DNA from: an uncultured Paracoccaceae bacterium
GTDB taxonomy: Bacteria; Pseudomonadota; Alphaproteobacteria; Rhodobacterales; Rhodobacteraceae
NCBI GenBank assembly: GCA_937146765.1
Contig: CAKZRP010000063.1
Coordinates: 1 to 64,000, forward strand
Reading direction: 5' to 3'
DNA: 64,000 nt
Below are positions 29,108 through 39,222 of the stretch, piece after piece. Numbering within the stretch: position 1 is the stretch's first letter; every line of letters begins with the position of its first letter. Made by a program: the position numbers and the translations under genes. Below the pieces are notes generated by a model. It worked only from the letters and a program-made list of their open reading frames with translations, ran no database searches and was not told where the DNA came from.

Positions 29108-30189
29108 GCACGGATGTGATCCTCAAGGCGGAAGGCCTGACCAAACGCTTTGGCGGTGGTGGTTTTTTGGCGAAAGCGCCGGTGGTGCAGGCGGTCAGCG
29201 ATATCGCGCTCGAGGTGCGGCGCGGCGAGACCTTTGCCATCGTGGGTGAGTCCGGTTGCGGCAAATCCACCCTCGCGCGGCTGTTGATGCGGCTTTTGGA
29301 GCCGACGGCGGGGCAGGTGACCTTCGACGGGCAGGACATCAGCCATGTTGCGGGCGCGGGCCTGACCCGGTTGCGGCGCGACATGCAGTTCATCTTTCAG
29401 GATCCGTTCTCCTCGCTCAATCCCCGGATGACCGTGGGCAAGCTGATCGGCGAGCCTTTGGAGGTTCATGCGCCCGAACTGACCGCCCATGAGCGCCGTC
29501 GCAAAGTGGCGGAGCTGTTGCAGCAGGTCGGCCTGCCCGCCGAGCATGCGAACCGCTATCCGCACGAATTCTCCGGCGGGCAGCGACAGCGGATCGGCAT
29601 TGCCCGCGCGCTGGCCTCGGGACCGAAGCTGATCATAGGGGATGAGCCGGTCTCCGCGCTGGATGTTTCGGTGCAGGCGCAGGTGATCAACCTTTTGGGC
29701 GACCTCAGCCGTGACCTCGGGCTGACGCTGGTGATCATCGCCCATGACCTCGGCGTGATCCGTCATATGAGCGATCGGGTCGCGGTGATGTATCTGGGGC
29801 GCATCGTCGAGATGGGCACCGCGGCGGAGGTGTTTGACCAGCCGCGCCATCCCTATACGCAGGCGCTCTTGGCCTCGATCCCGGCGCCGCGTGGCGCTGA
29901 GGAGGCGCGCCCCCAGTTGACGGGCGAGATGCCGAGCCCTTCCGCCCCGCCCTCAGGCTGTGCCTTTCACACCCGATGTCCGCACGCAACACCCGCCTGC
30001 AGCGCGGCGATCCCCGCGCCGGTGCGGGTCTCCGACAGTGGCCATAGCGTCGCCTGTCATCGCTGGGCGGACATTCCCGCTCCCGAGGGACAGGCCACCC
30101 CGCCCGCAAGGTCCGAGCAGGCAGAGGCGCGGTTTGCCCTCTACCGCGCGGCTCTGGCGGGGGCAGAGGTTCAATACGCCGAGCCATAA
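29104..30189 (+). CDS. dipeptide/oligopeptide ABC transporter ATP-binding protein (DppF-like)
   Basis: [68 protein letters not shown]. Confidence 0.93.
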   Translation: MSTDVILKAEGLTKRFGGGGFLAKAPVVQAVSDIALEVRRGETFAIVGESGCGKSTLARLLMRLLEPTAGQVTFDGQDISHVAGAGLTRLRRDMQFIFQDPFSSLNPRMTVGKLIGEPLEVHAPELTAHERRRKVAELLQQVGLPAEHANRYPHEFSGGQRQRIGIARALASGPKLIIGDEPVSALDVSVQAQVINLLGDLSRDLGLTLVIIAHDLGVIRHMSDRVAVMYLGRIVEMGTAAEVFDQPRHPYTQALLASIPAPRGAEEARPQLTGEMPSPSAPPSGCAFHTRCPHATPACSAAIPAPVRVSDSGHSVACHRWADIPAPEGQATPPARSEQAEARFALYRAALAGAEVQYAEP

Positions 30190-30277
30190 CACCGAGATTT
30201 AAAACAATAAAAACAAGACGCCGACCCACTCACGCACACCAACACCAAAAAGACATCAACAGAGAGGACCCCACCCT

Positions 30278-31804
30278 ATGACCCTGCTGAAACCCACCCT
30301 GATGGCGGCCCTATTGAGCGCCACCGCCCTGGGGCTGGCCGCCACCGGTGCCAGCGCCAAGGACTTGCGGATCGGCCTGCAATCGGATGCGGATGTGCTG
30401 GACCCGGACCAGTCGCGCACCTTTGTCGGGCGGATCGTTTATACGTCGCTCTGCGACAAGCTGGTCGATATCACTCCCGATCTGGAGATCATCCCGCAGC
30501 TGGCGACCGCCTGGCAGCTTTCCGAGGATGGCACCACCATCACCATGCAGCTGCGCGAAGGGGTGGTGTTCCATGATGGCACGCCCTTTAATGCCGAGGC
30601 CGTGGCGGCGAATATCGAACGCTCCAAAACCTTGGACGAGTCGCGCCGCAAGTCCGAGCTGGCTTCGGTCAGCTCCACCGAAGTCACCGGCGAGTACGAG
30701 ATCAAACTGCACCTTGCGGGCCCCGATGCGACCCTGATGGCGCAGTTGGCGGATCGTGCGGGCATGATGATCTCCCCCACTGCGGCAGCAGCGGCGGGTG
30801 CGGATTTCGGCCTCAACCCGGTCTGCTCCGGCCCCTATAGTTTCTCCGAGCGGGTGGCGCAGGACAAGATCGTGTTGAAGCGCTTTCCCGACTATTGGAA
30901 CGCCGATGCGATCAGCTTTGACAGCGTGACCTTCCTGCCGATCCCCGACACCACCGTGCGTTTGGCGAACCTCCAGTCCGGCGACATCGACATGCTGGAG
31001 CGTCTGGCGGCGACAGATCTGGCCCAGGCGAAGGGTGATGCGAATATCACCGTCGCCGAGGCGGTTTCTCTGGGCTATCAGGGCATTACCTTCAACGTCG
31101 GCAATGGCGCAAAGGGCGATAACCCCTGGGGCAATGACAAGCGTTTGCGGCAGGCCTTCAGCTATGCGGTGGACCGCGAGGCGCTGAACCAAGTGGTGTT
31201 TGAGGGCGCGGCTGCGGCCGGCAACCAGCCCTTCCCGCCGAACTCGCCTTGGTATGATGCCGCCTTCCCGGTGCCGCAACGCGACGTGGCCAAGGCCAAG
31301 GAACTGCTGGCCGAGGCAGGCTATCCCGATGGGCTGGAGCTGGAGGTTCAGGTCCCCAATACCACCGTGCCGCTGCAGCTGATGCAGGTGGTGCAAGCGA
31401 TGGCGGCCGAGGCCGGCATCACCGTCAAGATCGTGTCGAAGGAATTCGCCACGCTGCTGGCCGATCAATCCGCCGGTGACTACACCGCCAGCCAGATCGG
31501 CTGGTCCGGGCGGGTTGACCCCGATGGCAACATCCACGGCTTTGTCACCACCGATGCGGGGCTGAACGATGCGAAGTTCTCCAACGCCGAGGTGGATGCG
31601 GCCCTGAACGCAGCCCGCATCGCCCCAACCACGGAGGAGCGCAAGGCGTCTTATGACGCGGCGAGCGCGATCCTGAATGACGAGCTACCCCTGGTCTATC
31701 TCTACCACGAGACCTGGATCTGGGCGCTGAACAGCAAGATCAAGGGCTTCACCGCCTATCCGGATGGGATGATCCGTCTGGAAGGCGTGACCTGGTCCGA
31801 GTGA
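30278..31804 (+). CDS. peptide ABC transporter substrate-binding protein (SBP_bac_5)
   Basis: Signal peptide, LRIGLQSDADVLDPDQSRTFVGRIVYTSLCDKLVDITPDLEIIPQLATAWQLSEDGTTITMQLREGVVFHDGTPFNAEAV. Confidence 0.95.
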   Translation: MTLLKPTLMAALLSATALGLAATGASAKDLRIGLQSDADVLDPDQSRTFVGRIVYTSLCDKLVDITPDLEIIPQLATAWQLSEDGTTITMQLREGVVFHDGTPFNAEAVAANIERSKTLDESRRKSELASVSSTEVTGEYEIKLHLAGPDATLMAQLADRAGMMISPTAAAAAGADFGLNPVCSGPYSFSERVAQDKIVLKRFPDYWNADAISFDSVTFLPIPDTTVRLANLQSGDIDMLERLAATDLAQAKGDANITVAEAVSLGYQGITFNVGNGAKGDNPWGNDKRLRQAFSYAVDREALNQVVFEGAAAAGNQPFPPNSPWYDAAFPVPQRDVAKAKELLAEAGYPDGLELEVQVPNTTVPLQLMQVVQAMAAEAGITVKIVSKEFATLLADQSAGDYTASQIGWSGRVDPDGNIHGFVTTDAGLNDAKFSNAEVDAALNAARIAPTTEERKASYDAASAILNDELPLVYLYHETWIWALNSKIKGFTAYPDGMIRLEGVTWSE

Positions 31805-31889
31805 TCCTGCCGCGCCCTGCCGCCGATCCTTGCGGCGGGGCGCACCCTTTCCATGGCGCAGATGCGCCACACAGCCACAGGCCCGGTCT

Positions 31890-32834
31890 ATGCTCCTGTT
31901 TCTTTCTCGCCGCGTGTTGATCGCGCTGCCGACGATCCTTCTGATCTCGGTCTTTGTCTTTGCCCTGCAAAAGCTCTTGCCGGGTGATCCCTTGCTGGTG
32001 CTTGCCGGCGAGGAGCGCGACCCTGCGGTTCTGGAGCTGTTGCGGGAGAAATACCGGCTGAACGACCCCCTCGTGGTGCAGTATTTCACCTGGGTGACCA
32101 ATGCGCTGACCGGAGACCTTGGGATTTCCCTGCGCACCAACCAGCCGGTGACCGAGCTGATGCTGCAAAAGCTGCCGGTGACGCTGCAACTGGCGGCGAT
32201 GTCGATGATCTTTGCGCTGGTGATCGGCGTGCCGGCCGGGATCCTCTCGGCCTATAAAAAGGGCACGGTGACCGATTACATCGCCAATATCGTGGCGCTT
32301 TCCGGCCTGTCGATCCCGAATTTCTGGCTGGGGATCATGTTGATCCTGCTGGTCTCGGTGAAATGGCAACTGCTGCCCGCCTCTGGCTATGTGCCGCTGT
32401 CGGAGGATTTTGGACAGTCGATCCGCACCATGCTGATGCCCTCTTTCGTGCTCGGCACCGCGCTGGCTGCAACGATGATGCGGCACACGCGCTCCGCCAT
32501 GCTCGGGGTCTTAAGCGCCGATTACGTACGCACCGCCCGCGCCAAGGGCCTGACAGAACGCCGCGTGGTGTTGAAACACGCCTTTCGCAACGCGCTGACG
32601 CCGATTGTGACGCTGACCGCGCTGCTCTTTGGCGAGCTGGTCGCGGGGGCCGTGCTGACCGAGCAGATTTTCACCATCCCCGGCTTTGGCAAGATGGTGG
32701 TCGATGCCGTGTTCAACCGCGATTACGCCGTGGTGCAGGGCATCGTTCTGGTGACCGCTGTGGGCTTCATTTTCATGAACCTCGTGGCGGATGCCTTGTA
32801 CTTCATTCTGAACCCGCGACTGAGAGGGCAGTGA
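31890..32834 (+). CDS. ABC transporter permease (DppB-like)
   Basis: MLLFLSRRVLIALPTILLISVFVFAL...LPGDPL...DYVRTARAKGLTERRVVLKHAFRNALTPIVT. Confidence 0.95.
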   Translation: MLLFLSRRVLIALPTILLISVFVFALQKLLPGDPLLVLAGEERDPAVLELLREKYRLNDPLVVQYFTWVTNALTGDLGISLRTNQPVTELMLQKLPVTLQLAAMSMIFALVIGVPAGILSAYKKGTVTDYIANIVALSGLSIPNFWLGIMLILLVSVKWQLLPASGYVPLSEDFGQSIRTMLMPSFVLGTALAATMMRHTRSAMLGVLSADYVRTARAKGLTERRVVLKHAFRNALTPIVTLTALLFGELVAGAVLTEQIFTIPGFGKMVVDAVFNRDYAVVQGIVLVTAVGFIFMNLVADALYFILNPRLRGQ

Positions 32835-32835
32835 G

Positions 32836-33711
32836 ATGACCGAAGCCACCGCCCAGATTTCGCCAGAGCAGCTTGGTAAGGCCGAAAACCGCGTCTGGAA
32901 GAAATTCCGGAGCCATCGCAGTGCCTTGCTGGGTGGCATCCTTGTGGGGTTCTTTGTCTTGATAGCGGTCTTGGCCCCCGTTTTGCCGGTGCCCGATCCC
33001 GCCGCCACCTCCTGGAGCGCGGTGCGGCAGGCGCCCTCCATGGCGCATTGGATGGGCACCGATGAGATTGGCCGCGATGTGATGAGCCGCCTCATCTGGG
33101 GCGCGCAGGCCTCGCTCTTGGCCGGGGTGGTCTCGGTCGGGATCGCGCTCTGTCTGGGCGTGCCGCTGGGCATTCTGGCGGGGTATTTTGGCGGTTGGAC
33201 CGATGCAGTGATCTCGCGCTGTACCGAGGCCCTGTTGGCCGCGCCCTTCCTGATCCTTGCGATTGCGCTGGCGGCTTTCCTTGGGCCGAGCCTCACCAAT
33301 GCGATGATCGCCATCGGGATTTCCGCCATGCCGATCTTCATCCGCCTGACCCGTGGCCAGGTGCTGAACGTGCGGTCCGAGGATTACGTCGACAGCGCCC
33401 GCGCCATTGGCCTGCCGACGCCGAAGATCCTGCGCCGCTACATCCTGCCGAACGTGCTGCCGCCGATCCTGGTGCAGGCGACGCTGACCATTGCCACCGC
33501 CATCATCGCGGAGGCTTCGCTTTCCTTCCTCGGCCTCGGCCAGCAGGCTCCTGCGCCGAGCTGGGGGTCGATGCTGAACACGGCGAAGAATTTCCTCAAT
33601 CAAGCCCCCTGGATGGCCCTGTGGCCGGGCATCTCGATCTTTCTCGTGGTGCTGGGCTTCAACCTTCTCGGCGACGGTCTGCGCGATGCGCTGGACCCGC
33701 GCGAGCACTAA
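32836..33711 (+). CDS. ABC transporter permease (DppC-like)
   Basis: HWMGTDEIGRDVMSRLIWGAQASLLAGVVSV...DSARAIGLPTPKILRRYILPNVLPPILV. Confidence 0.95.
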   Translation: MTEATAQISPEQLGKAENRVWKKFRSHRSALLGGILVGFFVLIAVLAPVLPVPDPAATSWSAVRQAPSMAHWMGTDEIGRDVMSRLIWGAQASLLAGVVSVGIALCLGVPLGILAGYFGGWTDAVISRCTEALLAAPFLILAIALAAFLGPSLTNAMIAIGISAMPIFIRLTRGQVLNVRSEDYVDSARAIGLPTPKILRRYILPNVLPPILVQATLTIATAIIAEASLSFLGLGQQAPAPSWGSMLNTAKNFLNQAPWMALWPGISIFLVVLGFNLLGDGLRDALDPREH

Positions 33712-33732
33712 AAAGACTAAGGGAGTCATACA

Positions 33733-35523
33733 ATGTCCGATTTCACCACACGGCCGGAGATCCGCGGCACCTTTGGGGTCGCCACCTCGACCCATTGGAT
33801 CGCCTCTGCGGTGGGGATGAGCATTCTTGAAAAGGGCGGCAATGCCTTTGACGCCGCCGTCGCCACCGCGCTGGTGCTGCAAGTGGTGGAGCCGCATCTG
33901 AACGGCCCCGCAGGCGATATGCCGGCGATCTTCCACAAGGCGGAGACAGGCGAGACCAAGGTGCTCTGCGCCCAAGGGGTGACGCCCGCCGCTGCGACGA
34001 TTGCGCATTACAAGGCGCAGGGGCTGACCCTTATCCCCGGCTCTGGGTTGTTGTCGACCGTGGTGCCCGGCGCCTTTGACGGCTGGATGCTGATGCTGCG
34101 CGATCACGGCACCATGAGCCTGCGCGAGGTGCTGGAGCCGGTGATTTTCTATGCCCGCGACGGTCATCCGATGCTTCCGCGCGTGGCGGCGACCATCGCC
34201 GGGCTGCAGGAGTTCTTTGAGACGGAATGGCCGACTTCAGCTGCTGTTTGGGCCCCGAATGGCGTGGCGCCAAAGGCGCAGGAGCTGTTCAAGAATCCCG
34301 ATCTGGCGCGCACCTACGAGCGTCTGGTTGAGGCGGGCGAGGCCGCAGGTGCGGACCGCGTGGCCCAGATCGACGCCGCTCGGGCCGAATGGCGCGAGGG
34401 CTTTGTGGCCGAGGCGATCTTTGACTACCTCGAAGACGCCTGCGTGATGGATGTCTCTGACCAGAAACACAGCGCGGTGCTGGCGCCGGAGGATCTGAGA
34501 AACTGGCGCGCCTCTTACGAGGAGACGCTGAGCTACCAATACGAGGGCTGGACGGTCCACAAGACCCAGGCCTGGAGTCAGGGTCCGGTGCTGTTGCAGG
34601 CGCTGGCGATCCTCAAAGGCTTTGACCTTGGCGCGATGGACCCGATGGGAGCAGAGTTCGTCCATACGGTAACCGAGGCGATGAAGCTCGCCTATGCCGA
34701 CCGCGAAGCCTATTACGGCGACCCCGATCACTCCGAGATCCCGATGGAATACCTGTTGAGCGAGGAGTACAACGTCGAGCGACGCAAGCTGATCACCGCC
34801 GAGGCCTCAACCGAGCAGCGTCCGGGACGGGTGCCGGGGCTTGAGCATCTGGCGGACGCCTATATCGAGCGCGCCGCGCGCGACTTCAACGTTGGGCAAG
34901 TGGCGGCGCAAGAGCCGACCATGTCGCATCTCACGGAAAAGCGCGGCGATACCGTGCACCTTGATGTGATCGACCGCTGGGGCAATATGGTCGCCGCGAC
35001 CCCTTCCGGCGGCTGGCTGCAAAGCTCGCCGGTCATCCCCGGCCTCGGCTTTCCGCTGAATTCCCGCGCCCAGATGTTCTGGCTGGAGGAAGGCCTGCCG
35101 ACCTCGCTCGCGCCGAACCGTCGCCCGCGCACCACGCTGACGCCGAGCCTTGCAGAAAAGGACGGCGTGCAGATGGTCTTTGGCACCCCCGGTGGCGACC
35201 AGCAGGACCAATGGCAGCTGGTCTGGTTCCTGCGCTTTGTTCATTTCGGGATGGAGTTGCAACAGTGTATGGACGCACCGCTGTTCCACTCGATGCACTT
35301 CCAAGGGTCGTTTTTCCCGCGCGAGGTGCGCACGGCCGAGATGATGCTGGAGCCGAATTTCGGCGAAGAGGTCATCGCCGATCTGCGCGCCCGTGGCCAC
35401 AAGGTGATCGTCGCGGACCCCTGGACCGTGGGTCGCCTGACCGCCGCGCTGCGCGAACCAAACGGGCTCTTGCGCGCCGCCGCCACCCCGCGCCTGATGC
35501 AAGCCTATGCGGTGGGTCGATGA
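33733..35523 (+). CDS. gamma-glutamyltransferase family protein
   Basis: MSILEKGGNAFDAAVATALVLQVVEPHLNGPAGDMPAIF; autoprocessing region EKRGDTVHLDVIDRWGNMVAATPSGGWL; RRPRTTLTPSL...FGTPGGDQQDQWQ. Confidence 0.93.
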   Translation: MSDFTTRPEIRGTFGVATSTHWIASAVGMSILEKGGNAFDAAVATALVLQVVEPHLNGPAGDMPAIFHKAETGETKVLCAQGVTPAAATIAHYKAQGLTLIPGSGLLSTVVPGAFDGWMLMLRDHGTMSLREVLEPVIFYARDGHPMLPRVAATIAGLQEFFETEWPTSAAVWAPNGVAPKAQELFKNPDLARTYERLVEAGEAAGADRVAQIDAARAEWREGFVAEAIFDYLEDACVMDVSDQKHSAVLAPEDLRNWRASYEETLSYQYEGWTVHKTQAWSQGPVLLQALAILKGFDLGAMDPMGAEFVHTVTEAMKLAYADREAYYGDPDHSEIPMEYLLSEEYNVERRKLITAEASTEQRPGRVPGLEHLADAYIERAARDFNVGQVAAQEPTMSHLTEKRGDTVHLDVIDRWGNMVAATPSGGWLQSSPVIPGLGFPLNSRAQMFWLEEGLPTSLAPNRRPRTTLTPSLAEKDGVQMVFGTPGGDQQDQWQLVWFLRFVHFGMELQQCMDAPLFHSMHFQGSFFPREVRTAEMMLEPNFGEEVIADLRARGHKVIVADPWTVGRLTAALREPNGLLRAAATPRLMQAYAVGR

Positions 35524-36266
35524 CCTTCTCGCTGATTGCCAAGAACCCCGAGGATGGCGCGATCGGCCTGATCGTCGCCTCCCGCTTTTTCGCCTGCGGC
35601 GCGGCGGTGTCCTATGTGGGCGCCTCTGTCGCGGTGGCCAGCCAAGCCTTTTGCAACCCGGTCTGGGGCACCGAGGGGCGCCGTCGGCTGGCGGCAGGGG
35701 AGACGGCGGAGGAGGTTCTGTCTGACTTTATCCACCGCGACGCGGGCCAAGCGATCCGCCAGGCGCATATGATGGACGCCAAGGGCAATTTCGCCGCTCA
35801 TACCGGCGCCGACTGTGTCGATTGGGCCGGGCATCTGATCGCCGCCGATCATTCCGTCGCGGGCAATATGCTCACTGGGTCGGAGGTGATCGAGGCGACG
35901 TCCGAGGCTTATCAGACCCATGCCGATCTGCCCTTTGCGCAGCGCTTGATCACCGCGATGCAGGCGGGCGAGGCCGCAGGGGGCGACAAACGCGGGCGGC
36001 AAGCGGCGGGGCTGGTGATCCATCACGGCGAAGACCACGCCTGGCTTGATATCCGCGCCGATGACCATGCCGACCCCTTGGGCGAGCTGGCGCGACTGTG
36101 GGCGGTGGCGCAGGAACGCTATGTGCATTTCGCCAAGGGCATGCCCACGGCGGCCAAATTCTCCGGCCTGCCCACCCGCGACGGCCTCGACGCCGATATC
36201 GCCCGCGCCGAGGCGGAACGCCGGGCGGCTGGCATCCCCAGCCGGAGCCTCGCGACCGACAGTTGA
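35520..36266 (+). CDS. DUF1028 domain protein (Ntn-hydrolase-like)
   Basis: MTFSLIAKNPEDGAIGLIVASRFFACGAAVSYVGASVAVASQAFCNPVWG...HTGADCVDWAGHLIAADHSVAGNML; overlaps the GGT stop. Confidence 0.9.
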   Translation: MTFSLIAKNPEDGAIGLIVASRFFACGAAVSYVGASVAVASQAFCNPVWGTEGRRRLAAGETAEEVLSDFIHRDAGQAIRQAHMMDAKGNFAAHTGADCVDWAGHLIAADHSVAGNMLTGSEVIEATSEAYQTHADLPFAQRLITAMQAGEAAGGDKRGRQAAGLVIHHGEDHAWLDIRADDHADPLGELARLWAVAQERYVHFAKGMPTAAKFSGLPTRDGLDADIARAEAERRAAGIPSRSLATDS

Positions 36267-36361
36267 TCGATCGGGCGGCTCTCAGGTCGCCCGTCTGGAA
36301 TTCTTCAGCCCAGCGTTATTGCAGGCTTTTCTTTGCCGAACAGATCGGAGAATTTGACGGC

Positions 36362-37096
36362 ATGTCGATATCCAACCGCAACCTCTCCATTGAACCGATC
36401 ACGCAACAGGTTCTGGCGCTGATCCGCTCCGGTCACCTCGCTGCGGATGGAAAACTGCCCACCGAGAGGGTGCTGGCGGAGCAATTCGACGTCAGCCGCC
36501 GGTCTGTCCGCCTGGCGCTGGACAGCCTCGAGGAGCAGGGGCTGGTTTGGCGCAAGCAGGGCAAGGGCACTTTTGCCGGTCAGCCGGCGGACCCAACCGG
36601 CGACCTTGCGGCTCGGATTGCCGGGGAAACCAATGCGCTGCAGGTGATGGAGGCCCGCCTATGCATCGAGCCCGAGCTCGCCGGTCTCTGCGCCAAGCGT
36701 ATGCAACCGGAGGAATTGGCGCGATTGCGCGGGCTGGCGCAGCGTCAGTTTGAGGCCAATGGGCCGGAGGCCATCGAACTCTGGGATGGCGCCTTTCACC
36801 GGTTGATCGCCCAATGCGCCCGCAACCGTCCCCTGCTGACCGCCTTTGCACTGCTGGACAAGATCCGTACCAATCCCGAGTGGATCCGCCTGCGCGCCCG
36901 CGCCCGTAGCGAGCCGTCCTTGGAAGTCTCGCATTGCGAACATGTCACCATTATCGAGGCCATCGCCGCGGGGGATCCAGAGTTGGCCCGGATTGCCATG
37001 CGGGATCACCTGACCACCCGCTTCGAGGCCATGAGGCTGGAACTGGACCCCGCAGACAGCGCATGGGACACCGTGCCGCTCGATCTCGACACCTAG
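36362..37096 (+). CDS. GntR/FadR-family transcriptional regulator
   Basis: ITQQVLALIRSGHLAADGKLPTERVLAEQFDVSRRSVRLALDSLEEQGLVWRKQGKGTF; FCD C-terminal domain (C..HVTIIEAIAAGDPELARIAMRDHL). Confidence 0.93.
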   Translation: MSISNRNLSIEPITQQVLALIRSGHLAADGKLPTERVLAEQFDVSRRSVRLALDSLEEQGLVWRKQGKGTFAGQPADPTGDLAARIAGETNALQVMEARLCIEPELAGLCAKRMQPEELARLRGLAQRQFEANGPEAIELWDGAFHRLIAQCARNRPLLTAFALLDKIRTNPEWIRLRARARSEPSLEVSHCEHVTIIEAIAAGDPELARIAMRDHLTTRFEAMRLELDPADSAWDTVPLDLDT

Positions 37097-37245
37097 CTGC
37101 TACAGGCTCCCCAATCGAGTCAAACTTTCCCCGAGCAAAGCCTTTCCAAGGTATTGGGAAGGCTGTTCGCTATGCTTTAACGATTTTGCGATATTAAATT
37201 TACGCGCGAAAAGTTTCTGCGTGGCCTGCGTGTTTCGGGAGGTAA

Positions 37246-39000
37246 ATGCAAATGGCACTGAAAGCACTTCAAGTGAAACGGCTCCTGGCGCCGCGCCGAG
37301 TTCTGTCCTCGGTTTTCTTTAAGACCACGATGCTGACTGCCGCGGTTACGGCCATTGTCTCCGTGATCCTGCTGGCAAGCTCGCTGCGGTTGATCGAACG
37401 GATGGTGGCCGAAGATATCGTCACCAGCGCGATGAGCGTGACAACGGCGGCAGCGGACTCCCTGCCCAATGCCCTGCGCTACAATGTGACGCCGGACATC
37501 CAGAAAGCCCTCGATGCGGCGCTCTCCTCCTCCAAGGGGGCAGGGGTCCTTGCTGCGGCCTTCGACAAGGAGGGAACCATGCTGCTGCAGGCGGGCGGCG
37601 AAGACCCCGCACTTCTGGCGCAGTTGCAGACCTTGGCCCAGACTGCGGTTGCAGACGGAGATACCCGACTGGAGTCCGATGGCATGATGCTGGCGGTGCC
37701 TGTGCGCAAGATGGCCAATCTGCCGCCCATAGGTTCGGTCGGAATGATCTGGACTGCGGATGCGGCAATGGCGGCGATTGTCCGCGATAAAATCGTCCTA
37801 TTGGCGCAAACCGGAGCCGTCTTCCTGATCTTGCTCGTCGCCTTCGTCTTTCTCAACCGTCGCATCATCGGCAGGCCGATCCGCTCGCTCAGCGCTTCGA
37901 TCGAAGCGATTTCGGAGGGGCATTACGATCTCGAGGTTCCCATGGTGTCGCGTCGTGACGAATTCGGCGGGATTGCCCACAAGGTGGCGACACTGGCCGG
38001 AACACTGGCCACGGCTCGCGAAGGGGAACGGCACCGGGAGGAAGAAGCCGCCCTGCAGGCCGAAGTGGTCCGGCACCTGACTTCGGGACTGCATCAGCTG
38101 GCGCAGGGCGACCTGTCGCGGGGGATCGATACCGAATTTCCCGAACACTACGAGGTGCTGCGCCAGACCTTCAACCGGGCGATCGACGGGCTGAGGTTGG
38201 CCATCGAAGAGGTACGCAGCGGGGCGCAGACCATTCTTGCTGGCGCTGCCGGGATCGCGCGCGGCTCGGATGAGCTGTCGCAACGCACCGAGACCCAGGC
38301 GGCCACGTTGGAGGAAAGTTCGGCTGCCCTCGACGATCTCTCCAGCAGCGTAAAGGCGGCGGCGTCCGGGGCGAGCGAAGTGGATAGGGTGGTCAGGAGC
38401 ACCACGGCGCTGGCCGAAGCCAATGGCGCTGAAATGCAACGTGCCATCGAAGCAATCGCGGAGGTGGAGCGCTTCTCCGACAAGATTGGCGAGATCATTT
38501 CCCTGATCGACGATATTGCGTTTCAAACCAACCTACTTGCTCTCAATGCCGGGGTCGAGGCGGCGCGGGCCGGGTCTGCGGGCAACGGGTTTGCCGTGGT
38601 GGCCTCCGAAGTGCGCGCGCTGGCACAGCGCAGCTCCACTGCCGCGGCCCAGATCAAGGGGCTTATCGATGGATCCCACGCACGGGTCTCTGAAGGAGTG
38701 CGGCTGGTCGAAAGCGCAGGTCGTGCGCTCGCCGAAGTGGTGGGCAAGGTGAAGCATATCTCCGACCTGATGAGCACCTATGCCGTTGTCGCTGCCGAGC
38801 AATCACAGGGGATCAGCGAGATCAACGCAGGCGTGTCGAGCCTTGATCGGGTGACTCAGGAAAACGCGGCGATGGTGCATGACAGCACGCAGGCTTCGGT
38901 CCGCCTGCAGGAGGAAGCCTCCAAGCTGACTGACCTGGTCGCGCGTTTTGTTCTCGATCAGGGTGCGGATGCTGCAGGAGAAAGCTGCAAAGCGGCCTGA
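37246..39000 (+). CDS. methyl-accepting chemotaxis protein
   Basis: Two TM segments, HAMP (RRIIGRPIRSLSASIEAISEGHYD), signalling hairpin IGEIISLIDDIAFQTNLLALNAGVEAARAGSAGNGFAVVASEVRALAQRS. Confidence 0.95.
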   Translation: MQMALKALQVKRLLAPRRVLSSVFFKTTMLTAAVTAIVSVILLASSLRLIERMVAEDIVTSAMSVTTAAADSLPNALRYNVTPDIQKALDAALSSSKGAGVLAAAFDKEGTMLLQAGGEDPALLAQLQTLAQTAVADGDTRLESDGMMLAVPVRKMANLPPIGSVGMIWTADAAMAAIVRDKIVLLAQTGAVFLILLVAFVFLNRRIIGRPIRSLSASIEAISEGHYDLEVPMVSRRDEFGGIAHKVATLAGTLATAREGERHREEEAALQAEVVRHLTSGLHQLAQGDLSRGIDTEFPEHYEVLRQTFNRAIDGLRLAIEEVRSGAQTILAGAAGIARGSDELSQRTETQAATLEESSAALDDLSSSVKAAASGASEVDRVVRSTTALAEANGAEMQRAIEAIAEVERFSDKIGEIISLIDDIAFQTNLLALNAGVEAARAGSAGNGFAVVASEVRALAQRSSTAAAQIKGLIDGSHARVSEGVRLVESAGRALAEVVGKVKHISDLMSTYAVVAAEQSQGISEINAGVSSLDRVTQENAAMVHDSTQASVRLQEEASKLTDLVARFVLDQGADAAGESCKAA

Positions 39001-39153
39001 TCCGGGCGCCCTGGGGTGTCCGGAATGAATCCCTGGTTTGGACGCAGGGTGCCACATAGGGGGATGTTCGGACCGGTCTTGCGATGCGGACGTGTCTTTG
39101 CGGCCGTCCGTTGCCTAGGGTGCGTTAGGTTTTGGATCGCATTCGGCGCTAAT

Positions 39154-39184
39154 AGGCCTCGCGTGATGACGCGAGGCCTTTGTT
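39154..39184 (+). terminator. rho-independent terminator
   Basis: AGGCCTCGCGT-GATG-ACGCGAGGCCT followed by TTGTT. Confidence 0.8.
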
Positions 39185-39222
39185 ATGGGGCAGATCGGAT
39201 GGAGGCCGCGGTCGGGCAACCC

